Shown: piece by piece, positions 7,948-16,280 of the stretch
Layout: every line of letters starts with the position of its first letter
Numbering within the stretch: position 1 is the stretch's first letter
Assembly: GCF_947499845.1 (NCBI RefSeq)
Contig: NZ_CANMPM010000015.1
Location: 1-64,000, forward strand
From: an uncultured Pseudokineococcus sp.
GTDB taxonomy: Bacteria > Actinomycetota > Actinomycetes > Actinomycetales > Quadrisphaeraceae
Reading direction: 5' to 3'
DNA length: 64,000 nucleotides
Notes under the pieces: model-generated
What the model saw: the letters and a program-made list of their open reading frames with translations, nothing else
What the model was told of the DNA's origin: nothing
Databases searched by the model: none
Position numbers and translations under genes: made by a program

Positions 7948-8004
7948 ACGGCGCGGACCGGCTCACGCGGACCGCCCGGGGAGCGCCGTCCGGGAGAGCC
8001 GGCT

Positions 8005-8517
8005 CTACCAGGACGCGGGGAGCCGGCGCGCCGCGGCCAGCGCGGCGTCGAGGGAGCGCGCCCGCCCGGGCGGGGCCTCGTCGCGCCACGCCACCCGCCC
8101 GTCGGCGCCGACGAGGACGCTGGTGCGCCGCGGCGCCCCGGTCGCCCGGTCGAGCGCCCCGTGGGCCCGCGCGGCCGCGCCGTGGGGCCAGAAGTCCGAC
8201 AGGAGCGGGAAGCCGAGCCCCTCCGCCCGGGCCCAGGCGGCGAGCGCGGGGACGGCGTCGCACGTCACGGCGACGACGTCCAGGCCCGCCGCCGCGAGCT
8301 CGTCGGCGCGGTCGCGCAGCGCCCGGGCCTCGCCCGTGCAGACGGGCGAGGCCGCGAAGGGCAGGAAGACGACGAGCCGGCCCCGGGCGCCCGGCGGCAG
8401 GGAGCCGCCCAGGAGGACGTGCGAGCCGTCCGAGGCCGTGTGCCGGGTGGGGCGCGGCGCGCGGGACCCGACGCGGGCCCGCGGGCGCCGCAGCCGGGCC
8501 GCGAGCGGCGTCGTCAG
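8005..8517 (-). CDS. AhpE-type peroxiredoxin, probable CTG start
   Basis: A thiol peroxidase of 170 residues. The peroxidatic cysteine lies in the motif SPVCTGE, followed by a thioredoxin-fold remainder (DVVAVTCD, FPLLSDFWPHG). It should reduce hydroperoxides. AhpE-family proteins start about 7 residues before the VGxxAP motif, here RVGSRAP. No ATG, GTG or TTG exists in frame nearby upstream, only CTG at 8517. That CTG overlaps the TGA of the DUF3052 gene as CTGA, the same geometry as an ATGA coupling. Gene order peroxiredoxin / DUF3052 / aceE is also seen in Mycobacterium. Confidence 0.82.
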   Translation of the reverse strand: MTTPLAARLRRPRARVGSRAPRPTRHTASDGSHVLLGGSLPPGARGRLVVFLPFAASPVCTGEARALRDRADELAAAGLDVVAVTCDAVPALAAWARAEGLGFPLLSDFWPHGAAARAHGALDRATGAPRRTSVLVGADGRVAWRDEAPPGRARSLDAALAAARRLPASW

Positions 8518-8975
8518 CCCTTGCGCCCGCGCGCCACGAGCCGCGTGCCGGACCAGTCGCTCGTCACGGCGATGGTCGACGTCGCGTGCAGGCCCGCGGT
8601 GGGCGCGGCGTCGTCGATGTCGGCCGGCTCGACGTGGCCGGGACGGCCGCTCTTGGGGCTCAGCAGCCACACCACGCCGTTGTCGCCGAGCGAGGTCAGC
8701 GAGTCGACGAGGGCGTCCACGAGGTCGCCGTCGTCCTCGCGCCACCACAGAAGGACGACGTCGACCGCCTCGACGGCCTCCTCGTCCAGCATCTCGGCGC
8801 CGGTGACGTCCTCGACGTCGTCGCGCAGGTCGTGGTCGACGTCCGAGTCGTACCCGAGCTCCTGCACCACCTGCCCCGGCGTGATGGACAGCCGCTTGGC
8901 GGCTCCGCCACTCGCCGCGGGGTCCGCGGTCGCACCCACCGTCGTGTCCTCTTCTCCGTCGTCGTCCGTGGTCAC
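8514..8975 (-). CDS. DUF3052 family protein
   Basis: The 153-residue acidic protein matches the actinobacterial DUF3052 family (Rv2239c-like): an acidic disordered N-terminus, a central RLSITPGQVVQELGYD motif, LLWWREDDGDLVD, and a C-terminal half with LLSPKSGRPGHVEP. The molecular function is unknown. Its stop overlaps the start of the peroxiredoxin gene, suggesting joint expression. It starts with GTG at 8975. A TACGGT hexamer about 27 nt upstream (minus strand) suggests a leadered mRNA. Confidence 0.85.
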   Translation of the reverse strand: MTTDDDGEEDTTVGATADPAASGGAAKRLSITPGQVVQELGYDSDVDHDLRDDVEDVTGAEMLDEEAVEAVDVVLLWWREDDGDLVDALVDSLTSLGDNGVVWLLSPKSGRPGHVEPADIDDAAPTAGLHATSTIAVTSDWSGTRLVARGRKG

Positions 8976-9129
8976 GTGCCCGCTCTCGCGTCCGCCGACC
9001 GTAGTGCACGCCCCCCGCGGCGGTCCCGCGCGGCGCCGGTTCGCGCCCCGCCCGGGCGCGTCGCGGCGCGGCGCGTCGGTCGCGCTCCGCGGCGTTCGCC
9101 CGGCGGCGGGTAGCCGACCGGCCGCGGCC

Positions 9130-9135
9130 TAGGGT
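9130..9135 (+). promoter_or_regulatory. -10 element, leaderless promoter of fdhD
   Basis: TAGGGT ends 6 nt before the GTG at 9142, predicting a leaderless transcript. Confidence 0.5.
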
Positions 9136-9141
9136 CGGGGC

Positions 9142-10026
9142 GTGGCAGCAGGGCGGCGCGGACCGGGGCGGGCGGGCGGCGACGCCCCCGCGGGCGCGGG
9201 CGGCGTCGAGGTCCTGCGCGTGCGGGTCGACGGCGAGGGCCCCGCCGCGCAGGAGCGCCCCGACGTCGTCGCCGTCGAGGAGCCGCTCGAGGTCCGCGTC
9301 GCGGGGGCGCCGGTCGTCGTGACGATGCGCACGCCCGGTGACGACGACGACCTCGCCCTCGGCTTCCTGCTCACGGAGGGGCTGCTGCCCGGACCGGCGG
9401 CCGTCGCGCGCACCACCGCGTGCGTCGACCTCGACGCGGACGGTCGTCCCGTCGTCGGGTCGCTCGAGCTGGCCCTCGCCGACGGCGTCCCCGCGCCCGA
9501 CCTCGAGGGCCGTCGGACCTTCGGCATGACGTCGGCCTGCGGGGTCTGCGGCTCCGCGAGCGTGGACGCCGTGCGCGCCCGCACCGGGGCGAACCTCTTC
9601 CGCGACGACGTCGTCGTGGACGCCCGCGTGCTCGCCGCGCTGCCCGACCGGCTGCGGGAGGCCCAGCGCGTCTTCGACCGGACCGGCGGCCTGCACGCCG
9701 CCGGGCTCGCGACGGCCGACGGCGAGCTGCTCGTCGTGCGCGAGGACGTCGGGCGGCACAACGCCGTCGACAAGGTCCTCGGGCGAGCCGCCCGCGACAT
9801 CGGCTGGCCCCTGCGCGGCCACGTGCTCGTCGTCAGCGGCCGGGCGTCCTTCGAGCTCGCGCAGAAGGCCTGGATGGCCGGGGTGCCGGTGCTGGCCGCC
9901 GTCTCGGCGCCGTCGTCGCTCGCCGTGCAGCTGGCCCGCGAGGCGGGCATGACGCTCGCCGGGTTCGTGAGGCCCCCGACGCTCAACGTCTACACCGGCG
10001 CGCAGCGCGTCCGCACCGGCGCCTGA
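9142..10026 (+). CDS. fdhD: Formate dehydrogenase accessory sulfurtransferase FdhD
   Basis: The 294-residue protein carries the FdhD signature Cys pair C133-G-V-C136 (TSACGVCG), which takes sulfur from IscS-type desulfurase and delivers it to the molybdenum cofactor of formate dehydrogenase. Other family motifs are DDLALGFLLTEG, TGGLHAAG, REDVGRHNAVDK and SGRASFELAQKA. No formate dehydrogenase gene lies in the window, so the client enzyme is elsewhere. The gene stands alone, divergent from DUF3052, with a leaderless promoter. Confidence 0.93.
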   Translation: MAAGRRGPGRAGGDAPAGAGGVEVLRVRVDGEGPAAQERPDVVAVEEPLEVRVAGAPVVVTMRTPGDDDDLALGFLLTEGLLPGPAAVARTTACVDLDADGRPVVGSLELALADGVPAPDLEGRRTFGMTSACGVCGSASVDAVRARTGANLFRDDVVVDARVLAALPDRLREAQRVFDRTGGLHAAGLATADGELLVVREDVGRHNAVDKVLGRAARDIGWPLRGHVLVVSGRASFELAQKAWMAGVPVLAAVSAPSSLAVQLAREAGMTLAGFVRPPTLNVYTGAQRVRTGA

Positions 10027-10070
10027 GGACACCGCGCATCGGCGGCGCCTTCCCCCTCTCGCGAGCGGGA

Positions 10071-10209
10071 GAAGGCTACGAAGTCCGCCGCTGGTGCCCT
10101 TCACGACGGAAGAAGGCTACGAAGTCCGCCACTGGGCGCTTCCACGACGGAAGAAGGCTACGAAGTTCGCCATCGGGCGCCCCCAGGAGGGAAGAAGGCT
10201 GCGAAGTCC
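10071..10209. repeat. Intergenic 41-bp tandem repeat, family A (four copies)
   Basis: The core GAAGGCTACGAAGTCC starts at 10071, 10112, 10153 and, with changes, 10194: an exact 41-bp period. Most of the 41-bp unit is conserved, including a GACGGAA end. The core is visibly richer in A+T than its surroundings. It lies between the convergent fdhD and yjbQ genes. The same core, inverted and with the same period, recurs at 21855-21953. Confidence 0.85.
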
Positions 10210-10229
10210 TCAGGCGCGAGCCATGTGGC

Positions 10230-10652
10230 TCAGCCGCGGACGAAGGACAGCCGGACGGTCCGGTCGGCGTTGTCGCGGTTGGTGTCGACGAGGCACACGC
10301 TCTGCCAGGTGCCGAGCGCCGGCCGGCCGTCGAGCACGGGCAGGACGAGCGAGGGGCTCACGAGCGCCGGCAGCACGTGGTCGCGCCCGTGCCCGGGCGA
10401 GCCGTGCGCGTGGCGCCACCCCTGCCCCTGCGGGCCCTCCGGCGGCAGGACGTCGCGCAGGGCCCGCAGCAGGTCCTCGTCGGAGCCCGCGCCCGTCTCG
10501 AGCACCGCGACGCCGGCGGTCGCGTGCGGCACGAAGACCGACAGCAGGCCCTCCGCCGCTCCCCAGTCGTCGAGGGCCTCCTCGACCCGCGCGGTGAGGT
10601 CCACCACGCGCTCGTCGCCGCCCGTGCGCACCGCCAGCGTCGTCGTCTCCAC
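10230..10652 (-). CDS. YjbQ/UPF0047 family protein (secondary thiamine-phosphate synthase type)
   Basis: The 140-residue product has the compact YjbQ fold signatures: FVPHATAGVAVLE, a central GHGRDHVLPALVSPSLVLPV stretch and the C-terminal GTWQSVCLVDTN with a terminal R-T-V-R-L-S-F strand. Family members can complement thiamine-phosphate synthase weakly; their true role is uncertain. It starts at GTG 10652. It is a single gene, convergent with fdhD across the 41-bp repeats. Confidence 0.88.
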   Translation of the reverse strand: METTTLAVRTGGDERVVDLTARVEEALDDWGAAEGLLSVFVPHATAGVAVLETGAGSDEDLLRALRDVLPPEGPQGQGWRHAHGSPGHGRDHVLPALVSPSLVLPVLDGRPALGTWQSVCLVDTNRDNADRTVRLSFVRG

Positions 10653-10869
10653 CCGTCGATGAGAGCGCAGCCGGGCCCCGTCCGCACGCCCGCTCGACCG
10701 CCGTCCCCACCCCGCGACGTCCCGGTGCGCACCTGATGTGACGCGGCCGCCCGCGGCGCGCGAGGATGGAGCCGCCGCGGGCGACCCCAGCACCGCGGTG
10801 TGCGGCCGAGCGGGCCGCGGTCGACGTGCTGGTGCCGCGAGCGCCGGCGGACGAGACGGAGATGCTTCA

Positions 10870-13647
10870 GTGGCAGGACGCGACGACGCCGGTCCCACCC
10901 GGAGCGGCATGCCCTCCCAGGTGCCGGACATCGACCCGGAGGAGACCCAGGAGTGGCTGGACTCCCTCGACGGGGCGGTGGACGAGCGGGGTCGCACGCG
11001 GGCCCGCTACCTCATGCTGTCGATGCTGCAGCGCGCCCGCGAGCGCGGCGTCGGGGTGCCGACGCCCGTGACGAGCGAATACGTCAACACCATCGGCCCC
11101 GAGCAGGAGCCGTGGTTCCCGGGTGACGAGGAGGTCGAGCGCCGCTACCGCGCCTGGCTGCGGTGGAACGCCGCCATCCAGGTGCACCGCGCGCAGCGCC
11201 CCGAGATCTCCGTCGGCGGGCACATCTCCAGCTACGCCTCCTCGGCCACGCTGTACGAGGTCGGCTTCAACCACTTCTTCAAGGGCCACGACGGCGGGAC
11301 GCCCGACCAGGTCTACATCCAGGGCCACGCCTCCCCCGGCGTCTACGCCCGCGCCTTCCTCGAGGGCCGGCTGTCCGAGACCGACATGGACGGCTTCCGG
11401 CAGGAGCTGACGGCGAAGGGCCGCGGCCTGCCGAGCTACCCGCACCCGCGGCTCATGAAGGACTTCTGGGAGTTCCCCACGGTGTCCATGGGCCTCGGCC
11501 CGATGAACGCCATCTACCAGGCGCAGTCGAACAAGTACCTCACCGCGCGCGGCATCAAGGACGTCTCCTCGAGCCACGTCTGGGCCTTCCTGGGCGACGG
11601 CGAGATGGACGAGCCCGAGAGCCGCGGCCTGCTGCAGGTGGCCGCCAACGAGGGCCTCGACAATCTCACCTTCGTCGTCAACTGCAACCTCCAGCGCCTC
11701 GACGGGCCGGTGCGCGGCAACGGCAAGATCGTCCAGGAGCTCGAGTCCTTCTTCCGCGGCGCCGGCTGGAACGTCATCAAGGTGCTGTGGGGTCGCGAGT
11801 GGGACCCGCTGCTGGCGGCCGACCGCGACGGCGCCCTCGTCAACGTCATGAACCAGACGCTCGACGGGGACTACCAGACCTTCAAGGCCGAGTCGGGCGC
11901 CTACGTCCGCGAGCACTTCTTCGGCCAGGACCCGCGCACCCGCAAGCTCGTCGAGGGCTACAGCGACGACCAGCTGTGGGGCCTCAAGCGCGGCGGCCAC
12001 GACTACCGCAAGGTGTACGCGGCCTACAAGGCGGCCACCGAGCACACCGGCCAGCCGACCGTGATCCTCGCCAAGACGGTCAAGGGCTACGGCCTCGGCT
12101 CGCACTTCGAGGGCCGCAACGCGACCCACCAGATGAAGAAGCTGACGATGGAGGACCTCAAGCTCTTCCGCGACAGCCTGCGCATCCCCATCTCCGACAA
12201 GGCGCTGGAGGAGGACCTCTACCGCCCGCCGTACTACCACCCGGGCGAGGACGCCGAGGAGATCCAGTACCTGCGCGAGCGGCGCCAGAAGCTCGGCGGG
12301 CCGCTCCCGGCGCGGCGGACGACGCCGCACACGAAGCTCGAGCTGCCCGGCGACGACGCCTACAAGGTGGTCAAGCGGGGCTCGGGCAAGCAGACGATCG
12401 CCACGACCATGGCCTTCGTCCGCCTGCTCAAGGACCTCATGCGGGACAAGGAGCTCGGCCGGCGCGTCGTGCCCATCATCCCGGACGAGGCCCGCACCTT
12501 CGGCATGGACTCGTTCTTCCCGACGGCGAAGATCTACAACCCCAACGGGCAGAAGTACCAGTCGGTGGACCGCGAGCTGATGCTCGCGTACAAGGAGTCC
12601 GAGTCCGGGCAGATCGTCCACGCGGGCATCAACGAGGCCGGTTCCGTCGGCGCCTTCACGGCTGCCGGCACCGCCTACGCCACGCACGGCGAGGCCCTCG
12701 TCCCGGTCTACGTCTTCTACTCGATGTTCGGCTTCCAGCGCACGGGCGACAGCCTGTGGGCCGCGGGCGACCAGATGGCGCGCGGCTTCCTCCTCGGCGC
12801 GACGGCGGGTCGGACGACGCTCACCGGCGAGGGGCTGCAGCACGCGGACGGCCACTCGCCGCTGCTGGCGTCCACCAACCCGGCCGTCGTCTCCTACGAC
12901 CCCGCCTACGGCTACGAGATCGGCCACATCGTCCGGGTCGGCCTCGAGCGCATGTACGGCGAGGGCCCGAAGGGCACGGACGCCGCGGGGCACGACGTCG
13001 ACCCGAACGTCATGTACTACATCACCGTCTACAACGAGCCGATGGTGCAGCCGGCCGAGCCCGAGGGCGTCGACGCCGAGGGGATCGTCCGCGGCATGCA
13101 CCTCCTGTCTCCCGGGCACGAGGGCGACCGGCCGCGCGTGCAGCTGCTCGCGTCGGGCGTCGGGGTGCCGTGGGCGCTCGAGGCGCAGGAGCTGCTGGGC
13201 TCCGACTTCGGGGTCGACGCCGACGTGTGGTCGGTGACCTCGTGGGGCGAGCTGCGCCGCGACGGGCTCGCCTGCGACGCCTGGGCGTTCGAGCGGCCCG
13301 GGACGGACGAGGAGGCCCCCACCCCCTTCGTCACGCAGAAGCTCGCCGGGCGGCGCGGGCCGGTGGTCGCGGTGAGCGACTACATGCGCTCGGTGCAGGA
13401 GCAGATCCGCCCCTGGGTCCCCGCCGACTACACCGTCCTGGGCGCCGACGGCTTCGGCCTGTCGGACACCCGGGCGGCGACGCGTCGCCACTTCCGCATC
13501 GACGGGCCGTCGATGGCCTACCAGGCGCTCGTGCGCCTGGCCGCGCAGGGCGAGGTGCCGAAGGACGCGCCGGCGAAGGCGTACCGGGCGTGGAAGCTCG
13601 ACGACGCCAGCGCCGGCACCTCCGGCACCGCGGGCGGCGACGCCTGA
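10870..13647 (+). CDS. aceE: Pyruvate dehydrogenase E1 component, homodimeric type (AceE)
   Basis: This 925-residue thiamine-diphosphate enzyme decarboxylates pyruvate and acetylates the lipoyl group of E2. The ThDP motif begins with GDGEMDE at about residue 242 and ends in NLTFVVNCN. The N-terminal [27 protein letters not shown] block and the later [17 protein letters not shown] region are typical of AceE. The length fits the homodimeric class. The GTG at 10870 has a GGAG site 8 nt upstream; an earlier in-frame start at 10738 would add a low-complexity leader that I reject. A strong terminator follows, so it is monocistronic. Confidence 0.95.
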   Translation: MAGRDDAGPTRSGMPSQVPDIDPEETQEWLDSLDGAVDERGRTRARYLMLSMLQRARERGVGVPTPVTSEYVNTIGPEQEPWFPGDEEVERRYRAWLRWNAAIQVHRAQRPEISVGGHISSYASSATLYEVGFNHFFKGHDGGTPDQVYIQGHASPGVYARAFLEGRLSETDMDGFRQELTAKGRGLPSYPHPRLMKDFWEFPTVSMGLGPMNAIYQAQSNKYLTARGIKDVSSSHVWAFLGDGEMDEPESRGLLQVAANEGLDNLTFVVNCNLQRLDGPVRGNGKIVQELESFFRGAGWNVIKVLWGREWDPLLAADRDGALVNVMNQTLDGDYQTFKAESGAYVREHFFGQDPRTRKLVEGYSDDQLWGLKRGGHDYRKVYAAYKAATEHTGQPTVILAKTVKGYGLGSHFEGRNATHQMKKLTMEDLKLFRDSLRIPISDKALEEDLYRPPYYHPGEDAEEIQYLRERRQKLGGPLPARRTTPHTKLELPGDDAYKVVKRGSGKQTIATTMAFVRLLKDLMRDKELGRRVVPIIPDEARTFGMDSFFPTAKIYNPNGQKYQSVDRELMLAYKESESGQIVHAGINEAGSVGAFTAAGTAYATHGEALVPVYVFYSMFGFQRTGDSLWAAGDQMARGFLLGATAGRTTLTGEGLQHADGHSPLLASTNPAVVSYDPAYGYEIGHIVRVGLERMYGEGPKGTDAAGHDVDPNVMYYITVYNEPMVQPAEPEGVDAEGIVRGMHLLSPGHEGDRPRVQLLASGVGVPWALEAQELLGSDFGVDADVWSVTSWGELRRDGLACDAWAFERPGTDEEAPTPFVTQKLAGRRGPVVAVSDYMRSVQEQIRPWVPADYTVLGADGFGLSDTRAATRRHFRIDGPSMAYQALVRLAAQGEVPKDAPAKAYRAWKLDDASAGTSGTAGGDA

Positions 13648-13660
13648 CCCGCTGACCGCC

Positions 13661-13703
13661 GACGACGGGCCCGCCACCCTCCTCGGGTGGCGGGCCCGTC
13701 GTC
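13661..13703 (+). terminator. Strong terminator downstream of aceE
   Basis: A perfect 19-bp stem (13661-13679 with 13685-13703) closes a 5-nt TCCTC loop 13 bp after the aceE stop. Confidence 0.8.
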
Positions 13704-13714
13704 GTGCACAGGTG

Positions 13715-13819
13715 GGGCGAACCGGCGACGACTCGCCCCCGTGCGGGCCCGTCCAGGGCGAAGGGGCGACGACTCGCCCTCACGCGGCCTTTCCAGGGCG
13801 AACCGGCGACGACTCGCCC
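13715..13819. repeat. Intergenic 40/41-bp tandem repeat, family B (three copies)
   Basis: A 24-bp core with inverted ends, GGGCGA-N12-TCGCCC, starts at 13715, 13756 and 13796 (periods 41 and 40). All copies end in GGCGACGACTCGCCC. Each could fold into a small hairpin. The array lies exactly between two terminators separating the convergent aceE and TPR-like genes. A single further copy is at 22668-22691. Confidence 0.85.
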
Positions 13820-13854
13820 TCGCACCCGTGCGGCGTCGCTCCGTCGCCGGACGC

Positions 13855-13892
13855 ACGAGAGGCCGCCACCCCGTGGGGTGGCGGCCTCTCGT
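13855..13892 (-). terminator. Terminator of the TPR-like gene
   Basis: An 18-bp perfect stem (13855-13872 with 13875-13892) with a 2-nt nominal loop, 20 bp beyond the stop of the minus-strand gene at 13913. Confidence 0.75.
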
Positions 13893-13912
13893 CCGTGCCG
13901 GACGCTGCGGCG

Positions 13913-14587
13913 TCAGTGGGGACGCTGGTCCTCCGCGCCGGCGATGACGCGCTCGAGCTCGGCCCGGACGACCTCGACGCGGGCGGAGTCGGGGTGCGCC
14001 GAGAGGGCCTCGAGGTGGCGGCGGGCCTCGCCGACGCGCCCGGCCTCGACCGCCGCGTGGACGAGCTGGCTGCCGGCGTCGATGCGGTGCTCGCGGGGGC
14101 GCCAGTGACCGACGCCGAGGCCCAGGGCGTCGCCCGGCAGGCCCTCCTCGCGCAGGATCGCCAGCGCGCTGGCGAGGGCGCCGCCGGACGGGTCGCGCTC
14201 GGCCGCCGTCGACAGCCGGCGCATCGCGCCCTCGCGGTCGTCGTGGATCGAGAGGCGGCCCAGCTCGAGCAGCGGGTACCAGGCGCGGCTGCTGCCGGCC
14301 ATCTCCTCGGCGAGCGCCCAGACGGCGTCGTCCTCGGCGCGGCGCGGGTCGTCCTCGGTGTGCCCCTCGGCCGCGCGCCGCCGGACGATGCCCGCGAGCT
14401 CGGTGAAGGCGCTCTCGTCGTTCGGGTCGTCGTGCAGGCGCGCGCGCAGCGCGTCCTCGCGACGGTCGTCCGAGTGCCCGTGGCCACCGGACCGCTTGGC
14501 CGTGGGGTCGGCGCGCTTGCTCGCCGGCGTGAGGCGCGACGGGGTGCTGCCCGCGACACGGCGGCGGAGCTTGTCGAGCAGGCTCAT
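13913..14587 (-). CDS. TPR-like helical repeat protein of unknown function
   Basis: The 224-residue protein has a basic N-terminus (SLLDKLRRRVAG, no signal peptide), then helical pairs resembling tetratricopeptide repeats: DPNDESAFTELAGIVRRRA, DDAVWALAEEMAGSSRAWYPLLELGRLSI and AVEAGRVGEARRHLEALSAHP. This suggests a protein-protein interaction scaffold in the cytoplasm. I do not recognise a named family. It begins at an ATG at 14587, is divergent from the fasR-like gene, and is convergent with aceE. Confidence 0.75.
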   Translation of the reverse strand: MSLLDKLRRRVAGSTPSRLTPASKRADPTAKRSGGHGHSDDRREDALRARLHDDPNDESAFTELAGIVRRRAAEGHTEDDPRRAEDDAVWALAEEMAGSSRAWYPLLELGRLSIHDDREGAMRRLSTAAERDPSGGALASALAILREEGLPGDALGLGVGHWRPREHRIDAGSQLVHAAVEAGRVGEARRHLEALSAHPDSARVEVVRAELERVIAGAEDQRPH

Positions 14588-14717
14588 GCGGTCCTTCCGT
14601 CGGTGTGGCGGACCGCGCGTCGAGCTGTGCGCCGGACCTCCGGACGGCTTCGACCCTAGCCCTCAGCCGCTCCCGCGGCACGCCGCCGCGCCCTCCCGAG
14701 ACCTCCGCGGGGCCTCG

Positions 14718-14723
14718 TACGAT
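14718..14723 (+). promoter_or_regulatory. -10 element, leaderless promoter of the fasR-like gene
   Basis: TACGAT lies 8 nt before the GTG at 14732. Confidence 0.45.
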
Positions 14724-14731
14724 CGGCGGCC

Positions 14732-16072
14732 GTGACCGAGGGAGCGCCCGAGCGCCGCCGCGCGCGGCGCGCCGAGCCCTCGGCCGACGACGTCGCCCGC
14801 CTGCGCGCGGCCACCGGCCTCCTGTCGACGGCGGCCCTGCGGCACCTCGACGAGGTGCTGCCCTGGTACGGCTCGATGTCCGCCGAGGACCGCTCCTGGG
14901 TCGGGCTCGTGGCGCAGGCGGGGATCGGCGCCTTCACCGCCTGGTACTCCGACCCCGAGGCGCCGCTCGCCGTCACCGCGGACGTCTTCGGCAGCGCCCC
15001 CCGCGAGCTCACCCGCGCCGTCACGCTGGCGCAGACCCTCGAGCTCGTGCGGGCCGCCGTCGACGTCGTCGAGGACCACGTGGACGAGGTGGCCGCCCCC
15101 GGGCGCGAGCAGCACCTGCGCGAGGCGGTGCTGCGCTACTCGCGCGAGGTGGCCTTCGCGGCCGCGCGGCTCTACGCCGGCGCCGCCGAGGCCCGGGGCG
15201 CCTGGGACGCCCGCCTCGAGGCGCTCGTCGTCGACGCCGTCGTGCGCGGCGACGTCGACGACGGCGTCCGGTCCCGGCTGTCGGCGCTCGGGTGGGGGCG
15301 CCCCGCCGTCGTCACGGTCGTCGTCGGCTCGGCGCCGGCCGGGTCGCCGGAGGACGTCATCGCCCGGCTCCGGCGGGCGGCGCGCGCGTCCGCGGACGAC
15401 GCCCTCGTCGGCCTCCAGGGCGAGCGCCTCGTCGTCCTGCTCGGCCTGTCCTCCCGCCCGCGGCGGGGTCCGGACCGGGGCGCGCCGGAGGACGGCTCCG
15501 CGGCGGCCCGGAGCACCGCCGCCGGGCGCGTGGACCTGCGAGCCGCGACCACCGCCCTCGCCCGCCTCTTCGGGCCCGGCCCCGTCGTCGTCGGCCCCGC
15601 GGTGCCGGACCTGGCCGCGGCGGGCGCCTCGACCCGCGCCGCCCTGTCGGGCCTGGCCTCGGCGCGCGCCTGGCCGTCCGCGCCCCGCCCCGTGCTCGCC
15701 GACGAGCTGTGGCCCGAGCGCGTGCTCTCCGGCGACGTGCGCGCCCGGCGCGCGCTCCTCGACGCCGTGTACCGGCCGCTGGTCGCCGCCGGCGGCGCCC
15801 TGGCGCAGACCGTCACCACCTACCTCGAGCAGGGCCGCTCCCTGGAGGCCACGGCCCGGCTGCTCTTCGTCCACCCCAACACCGTCCGGTACCGGCTGCG
15901 CAAGGCCGCGGACGCGACGGGATGGGACGCCACCTCCCCGCGCGACGCGCTCGTGCTGCAGGTGGCGCTCGTCGTCGGCGCCCTCGCCGACGGCCCGGCG
16001 GCCCCGCGGCCGACCGGCGCCGGGGTCGAGACCGCCGAGGGCCCGACGCCGCCGGGCGACGCCGCGAGCTGA
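14732..16072 (+). CDS. fasR: PucR/CdaR-type transcriptional regulator, probable FasR of the fatty-acid operon
   Basis: The 446-residue protein has an N-terminal region shared with actinobacterial FasR (LPWYGSMSAEDRSWVGLVAQAG) and ends in a PucR-type helix-turn-helix: TVTTYLEQGRSLEATARLLFVHPNTVRYRLRKA. In Streptomyces a regulator of this family, encoded in the same position before fabD, activates fatty-acid synthesis genes; the role here is inferred from family and position. A candidate operator lies at 16197-16213, between this gene and fabD. Confidence 0.85.
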   Translation: MTEGAPERRRARRAEPSADDVARLRAATGLLSTAALRHLDEVLPWYGSMSAEDRSWVGLVAQAGIGAFTAWYSDPEAPLAVTADVFGSAPRELTRAVTLAQTLELVRAAVDVVEDHVDEVAAPGREQHLREAVLRYSREVAFAAARLYAGAAEARGAWDARLEALVVDAVVRGDVDDGVRSRLSALGWGRPAVVTVVVGSAPAGSPEDVIARLRRAARASADDALVGLQGERLVVLLGLSSRPRRGPDRGAPEDGSAAARSTAAGRVDLRAATTALARLFGPGPVVVGPAVPDLAAAGASTRAALSGLASARAWPSAPRPVLADELWPERVLSGDVRARRALLDAVYRPLVAAGGALAQTVTTYLEQGRSLEATARLLFVHPNTVRYRLRKAADATGWDATSPRDALVLQVALVVGALADGPAAPRPTGAGVETAEGPTPPGDAAS

Positions 16073-16196
16073 CCCCGGACGCCGACGACGGACGGCGTCG
16101 CAGGCGCCCCACGCGTCACTCCGCCCCAGCTCGCCACGGCGCGGAGCCGCCCGTCGACGCACCGTCACACCCCGTCCACCCGCTGGCCACCGCCCG

Positions 16197-16213
16197 TTGT
16201 AGGAATGCTCCAA
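16197..16213 (+). promoter_or_regulatory. Inverted repeat in the fabD promoter, candidate FasR operator
   Basis: TTGTAGGAATGCTCCAA has inverted half-sites TTGTAG and CTCCAA (one mismatch) around a 5-bp centre. It lies 67 nt before fabD in an otherwise plain intergenic region. Assignment to FasR is inference. Confidence 0.4.
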
Positions 16214-16280
16214 AGTCGCCGCCCGGGCGCTGTCGGCGTCCGCACCGCCCGGCCGCCCGCGCGCGCACCAGAGTCGACGC

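Noticed and set aside
10738-10869. Upstream in-frame start for AceE
   Set aside because: It would add 44 low-complexity residues across the promoter region; GTG 10870 has a ribosome site and the normal N-terminus.
10867-13677. A 936-residue minus-strand frame opposite aceE
   Set aside because: Composition typical of the complement of high-G+C coding sequence; aceE motifs are complete on the plus strand.
10071-13819. CRISPR arrays
   Set aside because: The tandem units are conserved almost along their whole length, the between-core segments are only about 16-25 bp, and no cas genes are present.
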